Shown: piece after piece, positions 42,051 to 57,500 of the stretch
Numbering within the stretch: the first letter of the stretch is position 1
Layout of the letters: every line of letters starts with the position of its first letter
Source: Hypomesus transpacificus
Lineage: Eukaryota; Chordata; Actinopteri; Osmeriformes; Osmeridae
Direction: 5' to 3'
Length of the DNA: 64,000 nucleotides
NCBI RefSeq assembly: GCF_021917145.1
Contig: NW_025813837.1
Location: 2,038,950 to 2,102,949 of the forward strand
Translations under genes and position numbers: made by a program
Notes under the pieces: model-generated
The model's input: only the letters and a program-made list of their open reading frames with translations
Databases searched by the model: none
What the model was told of the DNA's origin: nothing

Positions 42051-42730
42051 TCTTATGAGCTAATTCTGACACAAATAGGTCATGTTCATGCGACGCGTTG
42101 CTCTTTGTAGCTAATGTATTGATTTTATTTTTAACTATAGGGCAGATAATCTCATAGCGTTATTAATAATAGCGATACTTTATGAACTTGTTGAACTTCT
42201 ACACGGCCATTATCAAAATATACCTTGCTCTACGGAGAGAGTACATGGACAAACATCGGACGAGCATTTCGTACGAGAAGACGCAAGTCGTTTCTAAAAC
42301 GTTTTATTGCATTTTAAATGTTTCTGTGCCAAACATAATTTAATTGTCATCACTATGAGACACACGTAAACATAACGTTGATGTAGCAGCCCAGTCAGTA
42401 TCCGCCACACAGACAGATATATGTTTTATTTCAATAAACCTTCAAGTTTCATATGATTCGGATAGTGTCCACCTCTAGGTTTCCACACAGGAAACCAAAT
42501 GCAAATATAAAACTGGAACCGTTGGATTACTTTATTACAGTAGGCTACATTACTCAGACTATTTATTCTGACTGGTTTATGGTCCATCATTAACATTCAT
42601 TTGAAATCAACTTTTCACTGTGTATGGGAGAGACAGAGAAAGAAACAGAGGCAGTGGGTTTCTTGTGGTACAGTTGAGAAGACATCCATCAGCAAACATT
42701 TTTCTTGGGTCCAACTTCGGTCATCTCTCT

Positions 42731-43312
42731 TCAACCAAATAGTAGTAATAAAACAATGCAGACAGAATTCACTGCTATCAAGGGTACTGTAAGGGAAGAT
42801 GCGGACGTTATGAGTGTCAGTCAGCAAAATACAGTGTTTTGCTCAGAAAGCATTACATTTGTTGCAAGAAATATAGAGCTATACCATTTTAGAGTTAATT
42901 AAAGAATATAACTATTGTAGGATACCTCTCATCACAGTCCTGACAGAGCGGATAAGGTTCATGAGCTGCACTTTGATTCCTGGTTCATCTCCAAATCCTC
43001 CTACACTTTGGTCCACACCCCAACCAACTAGTAAGGGAAACGTAGGAGAGCAGCAAAGATGTCATCAGATATGATTATTATAATCACTGGCTGTTCAGCA
43101 AGAATTTGAAAGTGTAAACTGGCTAGCCAGGTTACCGTAACTCGTTAACTAGCTGGCTATGTGCTAACATTAGCTCTACAAACACTGATCTAGCTCAGTG
43201 GAGCTAGGCTACAGTACTTACTTTTACTTAAAAATCTTTCTTCGTGTAATACGGAGACCGCATTAACACACAAAATCGCTGCCTGGATAAGCGAATATAA
43301 TGTAAAAGCCAT
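42731..43312 (-). CDS. ier3ip1: Immediate early response 3-interacting protein 1
   Basis: Small ER membrane protein (Yos1 family) needed for ER-to-Golgi transport; loss in humans causes microcephaly with neonatal diabetes. Three short exons: 43222-43312, 42926-43027 and 42731-42786, totalling 249 nt and 82 aa, exactly the length of human IER3IP1. The sequence begins MAFTLYSLIQAAILCVNAVS, continues VLHEERFLSK and GWGVDQSVGGFGDEPGIK, then LMNLIRSVRTVMR, and ends VPLIAVNSVCIVLLLLFG, giving two membrane segments at the ends. All splice sites are GT-AG. Minus-strand AATAAA signals lie near 42425 and 42560. It is next to smad2, as on human 18q21. Confidence 0.95.
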
Positions 43313-43889
43313 GTTAGTATGTGTCTGCTGTGTTCGCAGTTTGGTTAGATGCTCAAGTAGCTAGCTGTTTACACCTGACGTAGCCTAACTGTATGGTAGC
43401 CTTGCACGGACAATTTTAACTTGTTTGTCTTCTACCAACACTTTATTTCCAGTCAGTATGCATTACTTCTGTTCGGGCAGGAGGTTTTTTTAAAAACCAT
43501 TACGTATACATTACACACTCATACTTAACAAGGTTATTACAGCGGAGTTTGACCTGGATCTCTGTGTACTCATTTTGTATTGGACTGGGTGCAATATGAT
43601 TCCCCATGCTAAAATAGTTATGCATTTGGACTGCGTAATTTGCCGCGGTTTTTAATCTATGAATAATTCACTCTAGAATGATGAACCAAAAATGATGAAC
43701 CTTCTGATGTCCACCTGTTGATAGAGTAGATGTTGAAGCCTACTGATCCATTAGGGAGAACATTTAAAGGGGACAACGCTGCAGTAGGCATCTGTGTGAG
43801 CCAAGGACCACGGGGATAGATAAAGGATTTAGGGGTAAACACACACACACAATGAGAAACATCATGAAACGAGAAACAGGGTCATCATG
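43313..43889 (-). promoter_or_regulatory. ier3ip1 upstream region
   Basis: Short interval between the ier3ip1 start codon and the presumed end of the smad2 3' UTR, so the ier3ip1 promoter should lie here. No TATA box at a convincing spacing; a short CA run sits near 43839-43851. Confidence 0.4.
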
Positions 43890-46031
43890 AGAATAAAAAT
43901 CTTTATTAGTGTTTTATGAAGTCTGCATAATATGCCACAGGCCTGAGAAGCTTATGGTGAAGAAAAGAACTGCTCTATCAATACCGCCCTCTACTGGTAA
44001 AACAACTGCGACAACTACTGTACTGACTGCTTTGCAAAAGATTACTGTTAAATACACACATACTGTACTACTGTTATGTATATTATGTACGTCTGGTCCA
44101 CTTCAGATTTGTTAATGTTTTCTCTTCACATTCATATGTAGTAGGCCAAAGATAAATGACTGTAACACTGGACCCATTATACACAGTTCAGTTCCCCAAA
44201 TCCAAACTCACTAGGTGCACTTACAAAGTACAATCACTAGTGCCGTAAGGTAAACACATTTACATCAATAAAGGAGTAGGGAGAAAACAGATGTTTCAAA
44301 AACTTGCAACAGCCACAAAATGACAATAATGGCAGACTGCAAGCTCGTAAGTCTTGATTTATAAACTGTATTTCATAGACAAGAACAAACACAATACACA
44401 CACTAACATAGAATGTCCCAGTGTGCAGTTCCATTATCTCTGCCTCTATGATGTAAGAAACTGGAATAGAGCCATGTTTCCCTAACATTTGAAAGTCAAT
44501 GTTGGTTGACCTTTAGTCGCCTACTGAGCACCAAATGGCTTCGAGAAATCAAATGTTTTTTGTAAAGTGAAGAGATGAATGACTTGAAAGTAAGTTCATA
44601 CAGCATGCCTAAGGAATCAAATAACCATTACAGGAAAGTAAGTAGATCTTATGTTGCAGGCATGTCAACTGTATGTGTACTTTAAATGCACCAGGTTATT
44701 TTGAAAAGAAAACTAAAACAGTTCTATGTCACATGGGGAGTGACTTTCTACCAAGACAAGGGCTTAATTTGGAATTAGATTGAAGATTAACCTTCAATTT
44801 AACAGGAATGATCCATGCTCTCCATAGATTGCAAGCCAAGTCGTTGAAAAACTGGCGTAGTCTTGAAAAAATTACTTAATTAAAAAGTGAACGACAGAAA
44901 AATGTAAGTATATTTATATATAAAAATACATGAGAATACAAAAAAGTAGCAAAAGAAAGGGGATATAGGCTAAAAAATTATATAGAATGAAATTCATTGA
45001 TACCTTCAAATCTCCAAGTGAAATATCTTCTTTTTTTATGCGTCTCCTTGGAAACCTGGACTCACCCAGTGACACGTCCAAAAAACGTTTTACATCTGAT
45101 AGTCTCTGGTTCCTGCCCAGCACAACTGGGCCTAACCTAGCCCAGAGCTTACGAGCCTGCATACCAGGCCACTTCTTCTGGTGCAAATGAAACATACCTA
45201 GAAAATTGAGGAGGGTGCCATATAATGACAAAGAGCTAAAACTTAAACTACAGCCAGATCGATTTTGCAGTTCTTTAGTTTTTTTGTTTGTTTTTTTTAA
45301 TCGTTTTTTTTCCCTAAACATTCCTATATGTCCATTAAGAGGTGTGTCTTATAACGTACACACGTCTGGAATAAGAAAAGGAAATTCTCTAACAAAGGGC
45401 AAAGTCAATTAAGCAATTCAATATTAGAAACACAATGTAGTGTTTCCTATAGTGGATAAAGGTGAAAAAGGCAAACATTTCTGGACCAGGCTAACTCTCC
45501 CTGACCAAAAAAGATGGATCTAAATTTCCCAGAGAAAAGTAAACTCATGTCCAAAATATGGTAGGGCAAATTCAACCAAAATTAATTTTTGTCTTCAAGC
45601 ATATTTAACGCATACAACAATTCTCTAATACTGAGAAGCTATTTGTAGATATTTTTGGTATTTCCCCTGTTTTCAACAATTCATTACTGGACTTTTAAAA
45701 ACCAATATACATTTTATTTGTACCACAAATAGATCTAATATTAAGGATTTTGGGGAAAGCAATTTAACAAGGTGCATGACATACATGGGTAACAAAGTGC
45801 CAAATTCTATACTGGAAAGTCTGTCTCATTGAGTGTATGAGTGTATATATATGTGTGTGTGTGTGTGCATCTGTTTACATTTAAAACAGGGATGTGGAGC
45901 TAGGCCACATATACTATGAAGTATGTTACAGAAACTCATTATGTATTCTTTTTTCCTCTCCATGATAGCACTCACAAGTTTAGAATTTCATGATCTTTGC
46001 GTGGGTGACGTCTTGGGTCCTTTTTGTAGCA
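43890..46031 (-). other. smad2: smad2 long 3' untranslated region
   Basis: About 2.1 kb of AT-rich sequence with no competing gene below the smad2 stop. A minus-strand AATAAA at about 43900 is a candidate end. A (GT)n run lies near 45853-45867. The extent of the UTR is inferred. Confidence 0.5.
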
Positions 46032-50386
<4,355 letters not shown>

Positions 50387-52087
50387 TTTGGGGATATAGC
50401 GAGGAGACTTTAGAGAACCCAAACAAACACACACGCAGAGGGGACCTGGAGGGGCAGTTTGGCCCTTGCTCTGGTGTGGTCCCTCCTGATAAACAAGGTT
50501 TTACTGGGCTGGTCTTTTACGACGAGATGAGATACCTAGTGGGATAAATTCGAGCAGAAAAATTGAGCATTAGCTAACATCATGGAAAACACAAAGTGTA
50601 TATATTTATGTACACACATACACTAAAACAAATATTTTTTACAAGGGTGTTTAAAATTGGTGTTATGGGTTTTCCCCTTTGTCTAACGTTGGTTAACAGT
50701 AAGTATGCAAGCTACCACAACACATCTTCAGAGTAAACAGCAACTTCTAACTATTTAGCAACTATTCTAACTTGAACTCGTTATAGTAGTGTCACCAGCA
50801 GCGGCTAGCTAACATAACATTCATGGCTAAGGCCTGTCGGTGTTTATTCATCACGTACACATCTCCAACAATTTTCACGTATAACGACTTTTGGTTAATA
50901 ACACTAACTCTTAAACTAGCTAGAATGAGTTGCTTAATTTAGGGAGTGTGAATAAATCACGACCCACAGCGTGGACGGAAAACATTAGTCGGGTAGCTAG
51001 CAAGAAGATGGCTAGTTCATCACTGCTTGCTAGCTAAACCTTTTGTTGTGCCGATGGACCCTGCTGCTGGCGCAACAATTAGCCATTAGATGACGGCCTG
51101 GGCCAGCAGCTAGCTACTGTCGCTAGCTATCGTACGTTATGCATGATTGCTAATGCGATTGAACTTAAATTAACCACATCTATCATATCCCATCATTAAC
51201 CACAACAAAGTCAATGTTGGCAAACTCCGGCAAAATTGGCCTGATAACTAAATGGTTGGACAATATAGTTCGCTAGCTAACTAACAAGTACAACACAAAT
51301 ACGGCTGAGCCTAGCACTGCTAGCCAGCTACCGCTAGTTACCACTAGGCATACACAGCTTGCTTGCTTGCTAACAACACATCTCATAATCAGAAAAGGCA
51401 TTCGCGTTGCATTACCCCAATTATAAGATTCGCGAGGTCCCCTTCTAGTTAATATGATGCGTGACGGAAAAACTCCTAACACCAAATGTCTGATGCTGTT
51501 TGCTCCCAAAATAAGGGTTGGCAAGTTAAATCGACGAAGAGACTGTTGCCTTTTCTCAAGTTGCTAGCTAGCTGCCTTGGTAGCTAGACCTGAACAAAAC
51601 ACTCTCGAGCAAGCTAGCTCCATCCACAATCTTAATCCCTCCTCTTACCATTTGATTGGTGAAAAGAGCGGTTTACTTGCATCAGATTGGTTTATGAACA
51701 TGACATTCACGTTTGTTTATTTGACAGCATGGTTTGCTTTACTATCTGTCATCGTCGGGGAGGATCTTACTATTTGATGCCGACTTTTGTTGTACTTTTC
51801 AAAAAACTTTTGTAACTTGCGAAAATCAATGTAGTTTTTATTTCCATGAATAGCAAGATACTTTCTATCCAATATATAGATATATATATACATATCATAT
51901 GGTATATATGTAAAACGTTCTTTTATTGAATCAATGAGGGTACAAACTAAAGTAAAACAATTATCTACCTGGAATTCACTCTCGGGTCACCCTTAAGCTC
52001 CTCCCCATATCTACTCATAGGCCACACCTGATATCAATATAAATTCCCCTAGCTTTTTCACTTGCAATATTTGGTCAAACTGCAAAC
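50387..52087. promoter_or_regulatory. Head-to-head interval of smad2 and lrp13-like gene
   Basis: Includes the smad2 5' UTR, probable first exon and promoter (the GCTAGCTA-rich stretch 50750-51600), and the promoter of the plus-strand receptor gene. From 51620 the sequence is copy 1 of a tandem duplication that includes the receptor's upstream DNA. No TATA box placed with confidence; TATATATA runs occur at 51882-51900. Confidence 0.5.
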
Positions 52088-52789
52088 ATGAATACCTGTT
52101 TGCTTGGGTTGGTCATAATTCTTCATTTCTTAGGGTCTTCGCGAGGTGAGAAATGCAGTTGCCCCAAAACTGTTTTATTATCCCCCTTCATTAGCTCGCA
52201 TTGACTTACTGCGGCGAAGGTATCTGGCACTATGGTCATCGATGAATACATAATTGTTGTAATGCACAGGTGTAAATCCGGAGGCATTGGCTCCTCTTAA
52301 GTGCAAACTGGGTTGGAAACTGTGCAACGACGGAACAGAATGCGTTTCCTATAACCATGTGTGTGATGGAGAGACTGACTGCAGGGACGGTTCTGATGAA
52401 GAAGACTGTGCTGTTGGCTGCAACACAGGTAGGAGTTTCTATGTTTCTCTCAAAGGCTGAGTGTTATGTGGAGCAAATCTATCATAAAGCCCTCTTTTCT
52501 TTAGCATTCAAGTGTAGGAAAATAGATTAATTTGTTAGTTTGACGCATCGTTTAAAATGTAGACCAGTTCCAGTGCGCCCATGGGAAAAAGTGCATAGAC
52601 CTGAGTGAGGTGTGTGACGGAGAAGCCCAGTGTCAGGACCGCTCTGATGAGGCGGATTGTGTGGCACGCATGGAGGGCTGCTCCCACCACTGTGACAACA
52701 AGACCCTCTGCCTCCCAGTCACCTTTCTCTGTGACGGGCAGAGAGACTGTCAGGATGGTACAGACGAGGCCAACTGTGGTGAGTGCTTT
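51620..52789 (+). repeat. Tandem duplication in lrp13-like gene, unit 1
   Basis: Unit 1 begins CCATCCACAATCTTAATCCC and covers the upstream DNA, signal-peptide exon, exon 2 and exon 3 of the receptor. The next unit starts at 52790 with CCATCCGCAATCTTAATCCC. The junction lies just past the exon 3 donor and shares a short CCATC identity. Confidence 0.85.
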
Positions 52790-54487
52790 CCATCCGCAAT
52801 CTTAATCCCTCCTCTTACCATTTGATTGGGGAAAAGAGCACAGTGATGCAGTTTACTTGCTCCAGATTGGTTTATGAAGCTGACAACCACGTTCGTTTTT
52901 TTGACAGCATGGTTTGCTTTACTGTCCGTCATCGTCGGGGAGGATCTTACTATTTGATGCCGACTTTTGTTGTAGGCTACTTGTCAACTTTTGTTACACT
53001 CGTGAAAATTGATGTACATTTTATTGCCATGAATAGCAAGATACATTTTATCCAATATATAGATATATCTCTTTGGGCGGTGATAAATACAGTTGCCACA
53101 AAACTATTTTATTATGCCCCTTCATTCCCTTGCAATAAGGCCATTGCTTCGGTCTGAACGGAATATTGACTTGCCACTGCGGCGAAAGTATCTGACGCTA
53201 TGGTCATCGATGAATAAATAATTGTTGTAATGCACAGGTGTAAATCCGGAGGCATTGGCTCCTCTTAAGTGCAAACTGGGTTGGAAACTGTGCAACGACG
53301 GAACAGAATGCGTTTCCTATAACCATGTGTGTGATGGAGAGACTGACTGCAGGGACGGTTCTGATGAAGAAGACTGTGCTGTTGGATGCAACACAGGTAG
53401 GAGTTTCTATGTTTCTCTCAAAGGCTGGGTGTCATGTGGCGCAAATCCATCATTAAGCCCTCTTCAGCATCCAAGTGTAGGAGATTAATTTGTGAGTTTG
53501 ACGCACTGTTTAAAATGTAGACCAGTTCCAGTGCACCCATGGGAAAAAGTGCATAGACCTGAGTGAGGTGTGTGACGGGCAGAGAGACTGTCAGGATGGT
53601 ACAGACGAGCTCAACTGTGGTGAGTGCTCTCCATCTGAGGTGTACTGTTTACACTGGACTAACTGATTTTATATGGGAAACAACCCTTTTTTGGCCTTCT
53701 AAAACCTCAAATGTGCATTCAGTCTCGGTGTGGATTATCAATCCATCCTGATCTCTTAGTAGTTTAATCTTAGGGATGTTTATTGGAATCTTCCTAGACT
53801 CAGATGACCGGGTCCCAACTTCAACACCTGCACCCGTCAATTGTCGCCTGGGATCAAAGTTCTGCGACGACAAGACTGAGTGTGTTCTCTACAACCACGT
53901 GTGCGATGGAGAGGCTGACTGCACAGATGGCTCGGACGAAAAAGGGTGTCCCTTAACATGTGGAAATGGTAAAAAAAGAAAGAAATGCTGTCGTTGATTA
54001 AAGTTTTTTAGGATGCAACATCTAGTAGTAGACGCCTGTTTAGTCTGTATGAGGGTACACCACTGCCTGCTAGTAAACGTGCACTGCAGCCAGCATGTTG
54101 CAGCTTACAGTAGCATTTGAGAGTGGTGATCTGTCGACGCTTTGGTTTAAAAATAAATAAATGAATAAACGCACATTCCTCAGGAGAGTTCCAGTGCGCC
54201 CATGGGAAGAAGTGCATTGACCACCGTCAGCTGTGTGACGGCGTGGCCCAGTGTCAGGACCGCTCTGATGAGGCCGATTGTGTGGCACGCATTGAGGGCT
54301 GCTCCCACCACTGTGACAACAAGACCCTCTGCCTCCCAGTCACCTTTCTCTGTGATGGGGAGAGAGACTGTCTGGATGGTACAGACGAAGCCAACTGTGG
54401 TGAGTTTTTCTTCCTCCACACTAAATCAGGATTTACGTGAAATGTTTTCTTACCACCGGCTATTTTTATGCAAATATGACTAGAATA

Positions 54488-54520
<33 letters not shown>

Positions 54521-57500
54521 ATGAGATAGAGATGCGCTAAACAAATGATACCAAGTGAGTCACCATCCCCAGGATTTGACATAAAAAATTTTGGAACCCC
54601 GCCATGTTGTGTACACCGATTGCATCCAATGTTTTTGATTAGGTCAGCTCCACCTTGTTGTTCTTCTCCATAGCTGACCTGAGGTGCAATGGTGGCGAGT
54701 TCCGATGCACCAGTGGTCAGTGTGTGTCCATAGGCATGCACTGTGACGGCCACCCCGATTGCAAGGACCGCTCTGACGAGGAGAGCTGTGCCGAGATGCC
54801 AGAATGCCCCACCTCACCTCTGTGTCCCCACAGCAAGGAGTGCCTGATGGAGGAATGGCTCTGTGACGGCTACAAGGACTGCAAAGATGGCACGGATGAG
54901 AAGGTGAGGGGAGGGGGGGGGGTTTAAGACGTTCTGTACACACATTCAATTCATTTAATGAATCCTAATGAATACTGACTGCAATTCGGCCAATCAAATT
55001 GCTGGTGTCTGTCACCTCGTCTTTGTGGGTGCTTTTTTTTTTTTAATGAGCCTTAAGTTTGTGCCTAATGCACTTTTATTCTGAAATACAGCAATTCTAC
55101 CCCCTGTGTTAGGATTGTGAGTTGGTCATGATGGAGTGTGGAGAATTCCAGTGGTCCTGTACCTCCAGGACCCAATGTGTCCCCAAACTCTGGAGGTGTG
55201 ACGGGGCAAAAGACTGTGAAGACGGAAGTGATGAAACGGGATGTGAGTGCTTTTGTTTATTTGCTTCCTGATTTGGATTGATTGGACCATGAAAGCACAT
55301 TTGATTCAGAAATCAACTTGCATCGAAATAGAAAAGGACGGTGTGTAGTTTCTTGAGAAGGTGTGTGTTTTTTCAGGTGGTGTTCCACCTTGCCTCCCTC
55401 ACCAGTTTCAGTGTGGTAGCATGGAGTGTTTGGATGTTGCCCTGGTGTGTAATGGGATGACCAACTGTGCGGATGGCTCTGACGAGGGAGGTGATTGTCA
55501 AACCAAGTGTCCCTTGGCCCACTGTGCCCAGGACTGCCACAGCACACCACAAGGAACGGTGGGTGATCTCCTTTGACCTCACAAATAGTTTGACCATAGA
55601 TGAGGTGAGATTTATCTCACCGCATTGCTTTAACGGAACCAGAATTTCTTGCACTTCATGACGCACGTGTGGAAAAGCAGATGTCTTTCTGGGTGTTGTG
55701 CGTTTAGCGGTGCTGGTGTCAATCAGGCTACAAGCTCCAGGAAGATGGTGTGTCCTGTGTTGACACTGACGAATGTGAAGACAGACACCCAGGTGTTTGT
55801 AACCAGCTGTGCACCAACACAGAGGGCTCCTACAAGTGTCGGTGTAGCACTGGCTACATCCTGGAGGCTGATGGCCGCAGCTGCAAGATCATAGGTGATG
55901 ACAAACCTACATGTTGTCCAAGTAAAGCATACGAGTATAGGTGATAAAAATACTGATCAACAGTAAGTTTCTAGGTGAATAGAGCCTATTCCAGAGGTCT
56001 TCAACCCTGGTCCTCAGGAACCCCCCCGTCTTGCACGTTTTACATATTTCCCTTCTCCAACACACCTGATTCAAATGAATGGTTGTTAACAGGTTTCTGC
56101 GTAACTAGTTAACGACCCATTCATTTGAATCAGGTGTGTTGGAGCAGGGAAACATCTAAAACATGCAGGATGGGGTCCCTGAGGACCAGGGTTGAAGACC
56201 TCTGGCCTATTCCAACCCAGTGTTATGAACTATGTACCTACAACTGAAATGGTGGTTCAAATGGCTGGTTGAACAACACCAGTCTACCCTTTGTGTGAAG
56301 TATAGAAGTACAGATCAATTGATTTGAGCTGTTGACGTTGTCCGTTAGGCGAGCCCTTCCTGCTGGCGTCGGTTAAAACGGAGCTGTTCCTTTTCGGCCT
56401 GCTCGGCAGCAGTCTGGACGTCCTCCTGTCCTCGGCCAAGAAGGCCATCCTCTCTGTGGACTACGACTGGAAGGAGCAGAAGGTGTTCTGGGTCAGCCTG
56501 GACTCTGAGAGCATCAGGTGGTCCTCGCTGGACCAGAAGAGCAAAGGCACGCTCATCAACGGTCAGTGCCACGAGACGAGGTTGAATCGGTGACATGGGA
56601 TGAAATCTCGGGTTTGAAAGGGGATAAACGTGATTATTGACCCCTACATCCATCTCTCTCTCTTTCTCGCTCCTCCTTTCTTTCCCTTTCTCTCTCCCTC
56701 TCCACCTTCGCAGGTGTTAAATCTGACTGCATTGCTGTTGACTGGATCGCGAGAAACTTGTACTGGATTGACGGTGTTGGGAATCAGATCATTGCCATCA
56801 GATTAACCACAGCCGTCACTAACGCCCTGGACTACAGTGTGATCCTCGATGAGGACTTTGAGCAGCCTCGCTCACTGGCTCTGCTGCCACAGAAGGGGTC
56901 AGTCAATTATGCATTTGAGTTGCAAAGCCTGACGTCATAGACACATAGGCTAACATGTTCAGGGGATGCTGAAGGGGCTTCTTGTGTAGCCTTTAAGGAC
57001 CTGTACTGTACAGGGCACGCACGATCAGATAGATAAAAACTTGCTGCCAACATGTCTGTAACATCTCACTTCTCGGTTGCACGACAGAATTATGTTCTGG
57101 TCGGAGATTGGAAACGACCCAAAGATTGAGCGGGCGGGGATGGACGGCTCTGAGAGGAGGGTGGTGGTCGACCGCAACCTCAGCTGGCCAGGGGGCGTGG
57201 CCGTGGACACCCTGGGGGAGAGGGTCTATTGGACAGATGAGAGACTCAAATGCATCGGATCGGCGACTCTAGAGGGAGAGGACATCAGGGTAATAGACTG
57301 TGGGTTGTTTCAACCTGCGGGAGATGTGCTGGTGTCAGTAGCTGACTGAACAGAGAACGGAAATGCCCGCATTTCTCTCACCCGATTTTTGTTCTCATCT
57401 GTTCTTTTGTTCACTTGCAGATACTGCAGATGAAGGAGACCTCCAACCCCTTCTCTCTCACTGTGTTCAACGACATGCTTTACTGGTCTGACGCCAAGAG

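Noticed and set aside
51577-51777. A plus-strand 66-codon frame upstream of the lrp13-like gene and its relative at 52783
   Set aside because: Both are the same duplicated non-coding DNA read in two different ways; the translations diverge by frameshifts and have no domain.
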